Source: Vanessa cardui
Lineage: Eukaryota; Arthropoda; Insecta; Lepidoptera; Nymphalidae
DNA: 64,000 bases
Reading direction: 5' to 3'
Assembly (NCBI RefSeq): GCF_905220365.1
Contig: NC_061135.1
Coordinates: 1,629,501 to 1,693,500, forward strand
Positions 25,167 through 37,500 of the stretch are shown here, one piece after another; within the stretch, counting starts at the first letter, position 1; each line of letters opens with the position of its first letter. Made by a program: the position numbers and the translations under genes. The notes beneath the pieces are model-generated. The model was not told where the DNA came from. It saw only the letters and a program-made list of their open reading frames with translations, and did not search any database.

Positions 25167-26228
25167 AATCCCGTTATTGTTATATTTGGAGCCGGTGTGG
25201 GCCTAACTTTATTTATGCAACTATACGAAACTCGCAAACTTATGTTTCTTATTTCAGTTCATCATAAACCTATAAGTTCAATAATGATATTCCTGAATAA
25301 CCAACAGCTACTGTAAGATAATAAAACCTTCATGTATTGTAATAAATAAAAATATTTTAAACAATATTAACTTTTTATTTATTTAATAAAAGAAAAAAAT
25401 GTTTTCTTTTCGGTCACCACGCTCAAAAAGTGTAACTTGAATTAATATCAAAGAAAAAGAAATACTGCATAAATAAAATAAATAAATAATTATAATTGTA
25501 TAAGTTGATACAAAATGCTATGCACGTCTTATTTTTTTATATATATTCATGAATATCAATTGAGCATGTTATGGTGTTTCCTTATGAAATTCACGTGGTC
25601 TACTCAGTCTCTTAATGATGTATGATTACTTGACTTTAGATTTAAGCAGATTTTCAAAATTTTTTTCTTGTTGCATTGCGTTAAATAATGGGTATCAATA
25701 AAAAACACATAAACATAGCTTGCGTGACTTAATCATATTCAAAGATTTGTCTAGGAGATTTTAAACTGCGACATTTTCGTTCACGTGCAAGGTACGTTTA
25801 CATCTACCTAAAATAATAAAAAAGTTAATGTAGTCAATCAAAGAGTACACACTACACAATCTCTAGCATGTGCACAAGTAACAACTCTGGTACCTACTGA
25901 AGCAGTAGACTCAGCTTTTTTTATTCGTACAGGTAACACTTATTTTGTAATGACTTGCCATAACATAACTTTTAAGTATTTTTTAGCATTTATTTCCATA
26001 CATTTTACGTATATTAGTAAAACGAATTCATAATTTACTGAAATTGAAACTCGTGTTAAAAAAACATAATAATTAGGTATTAAAAAGCGAATGGTATCGG
26101 TCATAACTTAACTTTTTTTCATATAGCAACACTATGGTATAACGTCAATTTCGTCAACTCAAGCTGCGTTTGCAATAATTGTATATTACTTTTTAGTGAA
26201 TAAAAAATAATCGAAAAACGCTATCTAA
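25167..26228. other. Upstream region of the HARBI1-like gene
   Basis: AT-rich with no named repeat. The last 150 bp before 26229 should contain the 5' UTR and promoter; no core promoter element is convincing. Confidence 0.4.
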
Positions 26229-29200
26229 ATGGCAGATAAACCGCCAGAAGATGGATACATATCCGTAGTTGATGAAGAACCAGTATTTTTTGAGCTACTT
26301 AAGTGGGATTCGTCTCAATCGCAAAAGCAACATGAGCCTCGGAGTTTAGAAAAAGCAAAAAGTCCAGAGAAAAGCGTGCCGAAGCCTAAAGACGACTCGG
26401 ATCCGTTTGATTTGAGTGATAGCGCTTTTATAGACTCCTACCGACTTTCAAAAGATCTGGCGCGAAGCCTTTGTGAGGAACTAAAACCTGTTATGCCGGA
26501 ATCTACTAAATCTATTGAATTCTCAGTAGAGAGTAAGGTAACTAAACTTTTGGTTGATTATATTTTTGTTTATTTTTTTTTGTGCAAGACTAAAACAAGT
26601 AATGTTATTGTTTACTTGTCATAGTGTATCATATATAAATATTTTCAGTTTATTTTTATTAGTTAGCTCATATTAAATAAAGTTATTCTCTATTATTGAC
26701 AGTTAATTGTTAATACGAGAGTATAAAAGTGATATGAATTATTTCCTTTTTTTATTTAATAATTTTATAGAGATGATCAATAAAAATTCAGTAATTATTT
26801 TTAACATAATTTCGTTTAAAAATCAATATATGATTTAAACTTTAAGAAAAAAAACCAACCCACAGAATCACATCAAGCTGTTAATATTTTATAGAGAAAC
26901 ATTTTTATATTCTTTGTTCTATTTCCATTTTTAATATCTCTATGAAAGTATAATTTACTCATGAAGGTTCTTTAAAAAAGTTTTTTATCACTTCCAGCCA
27001 AAAACAATAATTGTAGAATGATAATTGAAAAAAAATCCCATTGCCATATTTTGCTCGTTCGCCTGATGTCTTTACATTTGAAGTGGTAGATTTTTGACTA
27101 TTAATAAGCAAGTGTAACACTTCTATATTACAAAGATTTTTGACTTTGTTAAAGCTGAGATGGCCCAGTGGTTAGAACGCGTGCATCTTAACCAATGATT
27201 GAGGGTTCAAACTCAGGCAAGCACCGCTGATTCATGTGCTTAATTTGTCTTATCTATAATAAAATATATATCTTAATTCACCTCATGCTCAGCGGTGAAG
27301 GAAAACATCGTGAGGAATCCTGCATGCAACAAATTTCATATGTTCCAAACCTTCTCCTTAAAGGGAGAGGAGGCCTTTAACCCAGCAGTGAGAATCTACA
27401 GGCTGTTGTTGTTGACTTTGTCTGGCAAGAAATTTGGTAGTGACTTTGATTATTAAAAACAGTGGCACTATTAAGTCATAGGTGTTATTAAATTTTTTAT
27501 TATTCTTTTTAACCAATGATTGTTCTCCATAGGTCATGGCGACACTCTCTTTCTATGCAACGGGTAAATACCAAAAGTCAATAGGCGGCAGAACAGACCC
27601 CAACATAACACAGTACTTTGTGTCAACAGCAGTGATACAAGTAACGGAGGCCATGAATCATCCGACAATTGTTAAAAAATATATACATTTTCCTCACTTG
27701 AGGAACGAAAGAGAAGTTGTTAAAAATGGGTAACTTTTTTTAATTATCTAATATACTTATTTGAAAATGTGAAAGTTACTTGCTCTTTCACTGTCAAAAT
27801 ATGGTACTGAATGTGATGAATTTTGGTTTGAAGTAAACTGAATTTCAAGCATCAACCCTTTAAATGCAGTCAAAGCCAAACACTAGTTATTTTAACTATA
27901 TTGTTTAGTAAATTTGTGTGTGATATTGAAAGCTACAATTAAAGCAAAAGTATTTAACAAAAATAACACATGCCTATATACATGTGATCAGTTAGTCCGT
28001 TTGGTTTAAAATAATATTACAAGATTAGATCAACACACCTCTTAAATCTTTTATTTTCTTCTAGTTTTTACATGAAATATGGTATACCCAATGTGGTTGG
28101 TTGTGTGGACTGCATGCATGTTCCGATCGCTAGACCGGACGATGATCAGAAGAAGCATTTCAACAAATCATATCATTCCAAGAAAGTTCAAATTGTAAGT
28201 TATTAGACATTTTAGTAATTAGTGTATGCTAGGATTATGCAAATTTATTAAAATGCCTTTAATATTAAAAATAATCTTTAAACTATTATCACTCTTAATG
28301 ATTTTTGTAGGAAAGCATAACTTTTCTTTAAAAGGAAGTTTTTACTTGAGACATCTATGTATAATAAAATTGGAGTGTCTGTAATATTAAAATAGCCAAT
28401 TTTTTCTAAATGCATATGTTTGTATACATAGTATACATGTATAAATTGATATATAAAACATTTATATATGTATAAGTAACATTTTCTACAATTTTCGTCA
28501 ATCTATCTGTAAGACAAAAGGCTTTTTGATAGAACTTTTACTGGCAGTAAGCTGATGTAATAAGGAGTATCTTAAGCTACAAATATATATATTTTTGTTA
28601 AGTTGAATTGCGCACCAAGTCGTGGACTCATCTAGTTTACAATATATTATTCCTTTATTACTGAAAAACAATATACTGTCCTAAACATTTTTTTTTATGG
28701 TATAGGTTGGCGGATGAGCATATAGGCCACCTGATGGTAAGTGGTCACCATCACTCATAGACAATGACGCTGTAAGAAATATTAACTATTCCTTACATCG
28801 TCAATGTGCCACCAACCTTGGGAACTAGGATGTTATGTCCCTTGTGCCTGTAGTTACACTGGCTCACTCACTCTTCAAACCGGAACACAACAATATTGAG
28901 TACTGATATTTGGCGGTAGAATATCTGATGAGTGGGTGGTACCTACCCAGACGGGCTTGCACAAGCCCTACCACCAAGTGAATATATCTGATCTGCAGAT
29001 CAGCGACAGTAACATGAATATAACGAGCGTGGACGCGACCCCGGGCGGAGCGCTGTCTCACGACGCGGCTCTGGCGCGGCACGCCGTTCGCATCGACTTG
29101 CAGAGTCTCAACCATGCCCGAGAGATGGTCTGGTTGCTCGGTGAGTGCCAAGTTTGCATCAACAGTACTTAGGAGTTAGGACGGTAATTGGAGATACAAG

Positions 29201-30425
29201 TGGTTTGAATTAAATTAAACTAAAAGCTGAGATGGCCCTGTGGTTAGAACGCGCGCATCTTAACCGATGATTGCGGGTTCAAACCCAGGCACTGAATAGT
29301 CATGTGTTTAATTTGTGTTTATAATTCATCTTATGCTCGGCGGTGAAGGAAAACATCGTGAGGAAACCTGCATGTGTCTAATTTCATCGAAATTCTGCCA
29401 CATGTGCATTCCACCAACCGGCATTGGAACAGCGTGGTGGAATATGTTCCAAACCCTCTCCTTAATGGAAGAGGAGGCCTTATCTCAGCAGTGGGAAATG
29501 TACAGGTTGTTACTTTAAACTAAAAAAGTCTTCACTCAAGACCTTTTTTTGCAAACTGTACTCTGGCTTTTTCTCATAAGAATTAATAGAGCAAGAAAAA
29601 TTACAAGTATTTTTAAACATTTATTCCAGACAATGTTATGTGAGTTAATGAAAAACAATATTGCATTACTAACACTACCTCTACACACATCAGCTGACAG
29701 AGTAATGTGTTTCTATCTGAAAGTACCTACACAGACTTTGAGAAACTTTTTATTTTTTAAAGTATATTTAATCATGTCATTATGTAATAATTATTTAATT
29801 TCCAGGTGGTGCACATTACTCTCAGAAGCCGTATATAATGGTACCAGTACCGAAAATAACTAAAAAATCTCCAGTGTCGCCTGAGAAGTATTACACAAAC
29901 ATGCATGCCCAGGCTCACAGTGTTGTAACGGAAACGATTAAACAATTAAAATCTCGATGGAAATGCCTTCAAGCAACATGTAATAAACAATTTGATCCCC
30001 CAACAGTGGCCATGATGGTTGTAGCCTGCTGTGTTCTACATAATATATGTAATTCACACGGATTGCCTGTTGTGCAAATGACCCAGACTGAAGAAAGATT
30101 GGAGGCAATGAAACAAAGAGTGGCCAACACTCCAATATCTCGTAAACAAGTTGAAGACCCAAGTGGTGTACAAGCGAGGGCCGTGTTGATTGAACGTCTG
30201 TGGAATGAAAGGAGAGTAACACCGGAATCTTGCTCAAATACTAAGAAGAGAATGTCAAAAAAGGATAGAATATTGGAATCTCATCAGCCTCATCATCACC
30301 CCCACCAAATGGCACCACCACAGAGCTTGCATGAAGATCCTAAAAGGCCCAGGCTGGTTATGAATAATCCATATGGTTTAGGTGTAGGAGTGGCCCCCGG
30401 GTGGGGGCACTATCCTCAACATTAA
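26229..30425 (+). CDS. HARBI1/ALP1-like protein, domesticated PIF/Harbinger transposase
   Basis: Coding exons: 26229-26537, 27533-27729, 28065-28194, 28999-29140, 29806-30425 (465 aa; phases agree). The acidic N-terminus is followed by the usual Harbinger helical region (SYRLSKDL, then LSFYATGKYQKSIGG), then a DDE_Tnp_4-type nuclease fold: GIPNVVGCVDCMHVPI with Asp184, HSKKVQIISDSNMNITSVDA, LLGGGAHYSQKPYIMVP, and HSVVTETIKQLKSRWKCL before CCVLHNI. In active family members the second site is LLGD and the third is a Glu in HSV-x-E; here they read Gly261 and Thr302. Asp184 is kept. An intact spliced frame with a damaged active site points to a recruited, probably non-nuclease role, as with plant ALP1. 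The C-terminus is His/Pro-rich. No flanking terminal repeats were seen. Function unknown. Confidence 0.88.
27152..27415 (+). repeat. SINE A copy in HARBI1-like intron 1
   Basis: Complete head (AGCTGAGATGGCCCAGTGG) and B-box-like GGTTCAAACTC, body with deletions, TGTTGTTGTTG tail. Same orientation as the host gene. Confidence 0.8.
28690..28977 (-). repeat. Repeat C copy ending 21 bp before an exon
   Basis: Full-length copy in intron 3 of the HARBI1-like gene. Its last base lies about 21 bp upstream of the exon starting at 28999, so only a short stretch (AATATATCTGATCTGCAG) is left between the repeat and the splice acceptor. Confidence 0.78.
29224..29514 (+). repeat. SINE A, full-length copy
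   Basis: Head AGCTGAGATGGCCCTGTGG, B-box-like GGTTCAAACCC, full body, tail GTACAGGTTGTTAC. It lies in intron 4 of the HARBI1-like gene, on the same strand. Confidence 0.82.
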
Positions 30426-30539
30426 TCAATGATATACTTCAACAGTATTATATTTGGATCTGTATATAGAATTATTGAAAAAAAAATATATTTTAAGAAT
30501 TACCAATATTTTGAAATGAAATTTAAGGAAATATATTTG

Positions 30540-30545
30540 AATAAA
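30540..30545 (+). promoter_or_regulatory. Candidate polyadenylation signal of the HARBI1-like gene
   Basis: AATAAA 115 bp after the stop codon and about 45 bp before the next SINE. Confidence 0.5.
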
Positions 30546-30590
30546 TTCATTTGTAAATTTAATTGTTTCATTTAGTAAAGTAAGTAAAAA

Positions 30591-30880
30591 GTAACAGCCT
30601 GTAAATTTCCCACTGCTGAGATAAGGCCTCTCTTCCATTAAGGAGAGGATTTGGAACGTATTCCACCACGCTGTTCCAATGCGGGTTGGTGGAATGCACA
30701 TGTGGCAGAATTTCGATGAAATTAGACACATGCAGGTTTCCTCAGGATGTTTTCCTTCACCGCCGAGCATGAGATGAATTATAAACACAATTAAGCACAT
30801 ATATATAGTGGTGCTTGCCTGGGTTTGAACCCGCAATCATCGGTTAAGATGCACGCGTTCTAACCACTGGGCCATCTCAA
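30591..30880 (-). repeat. SINE A, full-length copy
   Basis: Minus-strand copy with the head at about 30880 (GAGATGGCCCAGTGGTTAG) and tail at 30591. It occupies the gap between the converging HARBI1-like and AP-3 beta genes. Confidence 0.82.
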
Positions 30881-31448
30881 ATCGATTGAATTGTTTCATT
30901 TATTTTAATATTTTGTTAACGCTCATTATTGCAGTGAAATTATCCGGATGTGATGACTGATTTGATGACAAGTAATAACAAGCTCTCTGCTTTAAAGGGG
31001 TATCAGTATTATGAAATATCTTGCTATTTTACTACAGGAGCCAGTACTGACCTCATAAAAAATCGATTTAAGAAAAATAATGTTTGCATGAAAATTTTAA
31101 TATTTTTTTTTATTTACGATTTTCTTGTGAAGATAAGTGTAGGTTCCAAATAAAAAACTTTGTTTATGATATATTCATATAATGACAACTTTACCTATAA
31201 CGAGTACAGCTTATAACTAAGCGCAGTGATACGTTTTAAAAACTACAGAGTGCTTATAAATTCCTCTACTTCACATATATTTATGAATAAAAAATACGTA
31301 ATATAAGAGTAGTGGGGATATATATTATCATTAAATTAAGCCAATCGCACATTGTTGAGTAAATTATTAGCCAACGACAAAAATATTTACTTAAAGTACA
31401 ACAAACAATATGTAAATTTTAAAAACATTAAAAATAACAATGCAGATC

Positions 31449-31454
31449 TTTATT
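31449..31454 (-). promoter_or_regulatory. Candidate polyadenylation signal of AP-3 beta
   Basis: AATAAA on the minus strand about 95 bp downstream of the stop codon. Another AATAAA overlaps the stop itself at about 31551. Confidence 0.5.
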
Positions 31455-31549
31455 CTGGACCAATTTATACATATATTAGTTTTAAAATACAATTTCTTCA
31501 ATAAATCCTCTTAATATATTGGCTAATTAAAATGAATTATAAATTTTAT

Positions 31550-34500
31550 TTAATCTCTAGCAAAGGCCTGTGCGATTTGATTGGCTAACATCGAAGCGAT
31601 CGCCATATTGGAACAATTGGCAGTGACCATAGAGGAGTCTTCGTCTATTTTCACAGATAACAAAACTAAATCTTGCGATGACATCATACGACCGGCGAAC
31701 CTGCGAAATTGGAAATATTTAAAATTGATTAATATTAACATTTTTATATATTTACCTTTACAATATAGATTTTTTGTCTCAACAAACTCTTAGTAAATTG
31801 GGTTTAGCTGTTACTTTTGTGTTATCGAGGCACTAGCACGACCTTTAATGTCCTACCTGTTTTCTTCTACCTATCGAACTACCAGTAATGACAACGTCTG
31901 TGTACACATATACTTATGCACTTAAAACATACTGATCTATATACATATATAGTACCTACTATACAATAAGCGGCATGAGTTTTGCCCACAACATTGACCT
32001 TGAAGGTACCTGAAAATGTACTACTGCTCACATTTTTAAGTCTCTTTGGAATAATGAAGGAGGAAGGGACGCTGAGGCTGCATGCGATTCACCCTTTAGT
32101 CATGCTCGTCGTATATTAGACTCATGTCATTCGGCTACTAAAATTTTGCCGAAAGTATACGTGCGGGAATTTGGCTCCACTACTGTACATCCGTGCTCAC
32201 GATTCTTGCCATTATTATTGTTGTTATGATTTGTAATTAGGTGGCACCTTTACTTCATTACAGTAAGTCATTCCAGGTTTAGCTGTTTACTATTATACCT
32301 CCGAAAATCTTATATTTACCTGAGAAAGTTTCCAGTAGCCGTGACGGCGGCCACGTTGGCGGTTTCGAACACTCGCTTGCAGACGGCTTGCTCGTTTTCC
32401 AGTTTCGCAGCTTGCTTGTTACACTGACCAGGGAAAACATCGGTCTTACTTTATTTTATCATAAAGATTTCGAATTTAATAATTTTTAAGTACTCGACAT
32501 TAACAAACATCCTAGGGAACTAAGGATATTATGTTATTTAATCAAATCAAATGAAAATAAACTTAATTCAAGTAGGCTTTTCAAGCACTTTTGAATCGTC
32601 ATTAAACAATTAAGTGAAGCTACCACCGGTTCGGAAAATAGATTCTACCGAGAAGAACCGGCAAGAAACTCAGTAGTTACTCTTTTTTAACATTTAAAAA
32701 ATACAAAATCATGTTAGTTAAACACAATTATTTAAATTAATATATCCTGCTCTACGCTTTTTTATCATCTATAAAATCTTGTATCGAATAATATTATTTT
32801 CTACAAATGTATTTTTTACAAACGATTTGAATTTACTAAACGGCACAGTTAAAAATGTCTGCGGAAATTTATTATAGAAACGGTGCCCCAAGAAGGAATT
32901 ATTGACTTTGCGGAGTCGGTAATATTATGTTTAAGAATGTTGTGCCATTAGTTACAATGGCTGTTCAAACCGTATAAAAACAATAAGGTAAAATTTGGTG
33001 GTAGTATACGTGGGTGTACAAGTGGCTTATATGTGTGTTCATGTGTTAGTCTGTGTTCACAGTTGTGTGTGTGTACCTCGGTCATGCCCCGCAGCCCCCT
33101 GTGCTCTCGGTCCCAGCGCGCACTCGACATGCTGACAGCACGCATCAGCTCGCCCACCGGCGGAGTGATCGACGCGTTCACCTCACCTAACGACAAAACA
33201 CACAATTATTATTATCGTATATATAAATATCATATAAATGTGTAAATATAAATATTTATTTAATTTATTTATTTAAAAGGTACATCAACATCACAAATAT
33301 TCAGCACTTATAAATAACATATAAAACAAAAAAAAATTAGGACCTGATATGAGTGACAATTACAGATGTACACAACATTCACACAAAGAAAAAAACAAAA
33401 CTTATTGTCTACCTGTTCAATTTAAGTAATAATAAAAAAAATATATTAAAGAAAAATCAGATAAAAAACGGAACAATGAAATATTGCACAACATTACATA
33501 CAACACTCAGCTCCCAACGTAACTAGCTAAAGCACTTGTGTTGTGGAAAATCAGAAACAACGGTACCACAAACACGCAGACCAAAGACAACATAGAAAAT
33601 GAATGAATTTTTTCTATATCGACTCTGCGGGAATCGAACCCGGGACCTCGGAGTGGCGTACCCGTGAAAAGCGGTGTACCCATTACTCGACTTGGTAGTA
33701 GACGCAGGTGATAACAGAAATATTACGTGATATAAACACAATATTTAATGAGTCCAAATGCACTAAATTGGTTATACAAATGGTTTCAGCATCTGGATCG
33801 CTTACCCAACGAACTTGAGACGGTGAATTCAATAGGCTGTATGGTGTCCGCAAAGTCCACGCCGAGCGTGCCCGTGACGCTGGCGCCGCCACCCAGGCGT
33901 GGGATCACCGCAAACTCGTGGATAGCGCGCGCTCCCGTCAGGGTCTGAAGAAAATGTTACACTTAAGGAAGTTGAGATGAAATAAATATTACCCAAATAA
34001 TAATAAAGTCTTCGGGCATGTGGTTGGTGAAGGTGAGCTCGATGGCGCACATCTTGTGCGAGTAGAGGTGCGGGGGGAGGGGGCGGCCGGCTCACCTTCC
34101 TGTTGACGCGGATGTTGTCGATGTCGTCGGGCGTGTGGTTGGTGAAGGTGAGCTCGATGGCGCACATCTTGTGCGAGTAGAGGTGCGGGGGGAGGGGGCG
34201 GCCGGCTCACCTTCCTGTTGACGCGGATGTTGTCGATGTCGTCGGGCGTGTGGTTGGTGAAGGTGAGCTCGATGGCGCACATCTTGTGCGAGTAGAGGTG
34301 CGGGGGGAGGGGGCGGCCGGCTCACCTTCCTGTTGACGCGGATGTTGTCGATGTCGTCGGGCGTGTGGTTGGTGAAGGTGAGCTCGATGGCGCACATCTT
34401 GTGCGAGTAGAGGTGCGGGGGGAGGGGGCGGCCGGCTCACCTTCCTGTTGACGCGGATGTTGTCGATGTCGTCGGGCGTGTGGTTGGTGAAGGTGAGCTC

Positions 34501-37500
34501 GATGGCGCACATCTTGTGCGAGTAGAGGTGCGGGGGGAGGGGGCGGCCGGCTCACCTTCCTGTTGACGCGGATGTTGTCGATGTCGTCGGGCGTGTGGTT
34601 GGTGAAGGTGAGCTCGATGGCGCACATCTTGTGCGAGTAGAGGTGCGGGGGGAGGGGGCGGCCGGCTCACCTTCCTGTTGACGCGGATGTTGTCGATGTC
34701 GTCGGGCGTGTGGTTGGTGAAGGTGAGCTCGATGGCGCACATCTTGTGCGAGTAGAGGTGCGGGGGGAGGGGGCGGCCGGCTCACCTTCCTGTTGACGCG
34801 GATGTTGTCGATGTCGTCGGGCGTGTGGTTGGTGAAGGTGAGCTCGATGGCGCACATCTTGTGCGAGTAGAGGTGCGGGGGGAGGGGGCGGCCGGCTCAC
34901 CTTCCTGTTGACGCGGATGTTGTCGATGTCGTCGGGCGTGTGGTTGGTGAAGGTGAGCTCGATGGCGCACATCTTGTGCGAGTAGAGGTGCGGGGGGAGG
35001 GGGCGGCCGGCTCACCTTCCTGTTGACGCGGATGTTGTCGATGTCGTCGGGCGTGTGGTTGGTGAAGGTGAGCTCGATGGCGCACATCTTGTGCGAGTAG
35101 AGGTGCGGGGGGAGGGGGCGGCCGGCTCACCTTCCTGTTGACGCGGATGTTGTCGATGTCGTCGGGCGTGTGGTTGGTGAAGGTGAGCTCGATGGCGCAC
35201 ATCTTGTGCGAGTAGAGGTGCGGGGGGAGGGGGCGGCCGGCTCACCTTCCTGTTGACGCGGATGTTGTCGATGTCGTCGGGCGTGTGGTTGGTGAAGGTG
35301 AGCTCGATGGCGCACATCTTGTGCGAGTAGAGGTGCGGGGGGAGGGGGCGGCCGGCTCACCTTCCTGTTGACGCGGATGTTGTCGATGTCGTCGGGCGTG
35401 TGGTTGGTGAAGGTGAGCTCGATGGCGCACATCTTGTGCGAGTAGAGGTGCGGGGGGAGGGGGCGGCCGGCTCACCTTCCTGTTGACGCGGATGTTGTCG
35501 ATGTCGTCGGGCGTGTGGTTGGTGAAGGTGAGCTCGATGGCGCACATCTTGTGCGAGTAGAGGTGCGGGGGGAGGGGGCGGCCGGCTCACCTTCCTGTTG
35601 ACGCGGATGTTGTCGATGTCGTCGGGCGTGTGGTTGGTGAAGGTGAGCTCGATGGCGCACATCTTGTGCGAGTAGAGGTGCGGGGGGAGGGGGCGGCCGG
35701 CTCACCTTCCTGTTGACGCGGATGTTGTCGATGTCGTCGGGCGTGTGGTTGGTGAAGGTGAGCTCGATGGCGCACATCTTGTGCGAGTAGAGGTGCGGGG
35801 GGAGGGGGCGGCCGGCTCACCTTCCTGTTGACGCGGATGTTGTCGATGTCGTCGGGCGTGTGGTTGGTGAAGGTGAGCTCGATGGCGCACATCTTGTGCG
35901 AGTAGAGGTGCGGGGGGAGGGGGCGGCCGGCTCACCTTCCTGTTGACGCGGATGTTGTCGATGTCGTCGGGCGTGTGGTTGGTGAAGGTGAGCTCGATGG
36001 CGCACATCTTGTGCGAGTAGAGGTGCGGGGGGAGGGGGCGGCCGGCTCACCTTCCTGTTGACGCGGATGTTGTCGATGTCGTCGGGCGTGTGGTTGGTGA
36101 AGGTGAGCTCGATGGCGCACATCTTGTGCGAGTAGAGGTGCGGGGGGAGGGGGCGGCCGGCTCACCTTCCTGTTGACGCGGATGTTGTCGATGTCGTCGG
36201 GCGTGTGGTTGGTGAAGGTGAGCTCGATGGCGCACATCTTGTGCGAGTAGAGGTGCGGGGGGAGGGGGCGGCCGGCTCACCTTCCTGTTGACGCGGATGT
36301 TGTCGATGTCGTCGGGCGTGTGGTTGGTGAAGGTGAGCTCGATGGCGCACATCTTGTGCGAGTAGAGGTGCGGGGGGAGGGGGCGGCCGGCTCACCTTCC
36401 TGTTGACGCGGATGTTGTCGATGTCGTCGGGCGTGTGGTTGGTGAAGGTGAGCTCGATGGCGCACATCTTGTGCGAGTAGAGGTGCGGGGGGAGGGGGCG
36501 GCCGGCTCACCTTCCTGTTGACGCGGATGTTGTCGATGTCGTCGGGCGTGTGGTTGGTGAAGGTGAGCTCGATGGCGCACATCTTGTGCGAGTAGAGGTG
36601 CGGGGGGAGGGGGCGGCCGGCTCACCTTCCTGTTGACGCGGATGTTGTCGATGTCGTCGGGCGTGTGGTTGGTGAAGGTGAGCTCGATGGCGCACATCTT
36701 GTGCGAGTAGAGGTGCGGGGGGAGGGGGCGGCCGGCTCACCTTCCTGTTGACGCGGATGTTGTCGATGTCGTCGGGCGTGTGGTTGGTGAAGGTGAGCTC
36801 GATGGCGCACATCTTGTGCGAGTAGAGGTGCGGGGGGAGGGGGCGGCCGGCTCACCTTCCTGTTGACGCGGATGTTGTCGATGTCGTCGGGCGTGTGGTT
36901 GGTGAAGGTGAGCTCGATGGCGCACATCTTGTGCGAGTAGAGGTGCGGGGGGAGGGGGCGGCCGGCTCACCTTCCTGTTGACGCGGATGTTGTCGATGTC
37001 GTCGGGCGTGTGGTTGGTGAAGGTGAGCTCGATGGCGCACATCTTGTGCGAGTAGAGGTGCGGGGGGAGGGGGCGGCCGGCTCACCTTCCTGTTGACGCG
37101 GATGTTGTCGATGTCGTCGGGCGTGTGGTTGGTGAAGGTGAGCTCGATGGCGCACATCTTGTGCGAGTAGAGGTGCGGGGGGAGGGGGCGGCCGGCTCAC
37201 CTTCCTGTTGACGCGGATGTTGTCGATGTCGTCGGGCGTGTGGTTGGTGAAGGTGAGCTCGATGGCGCACATCTTGTGCGAGTAGAGGTGCGGGGGGAGG
37301 GGGCGGCCGGCTCACCTTCCTGTTGACGCGGATGTTGTCGATGTCGTCGGGCGTGTGGTTGGTGAAGGTGAGCTCGATGGCGCACATCTTGTGCGAGTAG
37401 AGGTGCGGGGGGAGGGGGCGGCCGGCTCACCTTCCTGTTGACGCGGATGTTGTCGATGTCGTCGGGCGTGTGGTTGGTGAAGGTGAGCTCGATGGCGCAC

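Noticed and set aside
29838..30425. Single-exon 195-aa protein starting at 29838
   Set aside because: The frame continues upstream through the acceptor at 29806 in phase with the earlier HARBI1-like exons. It is the last exon, not a separate gene.
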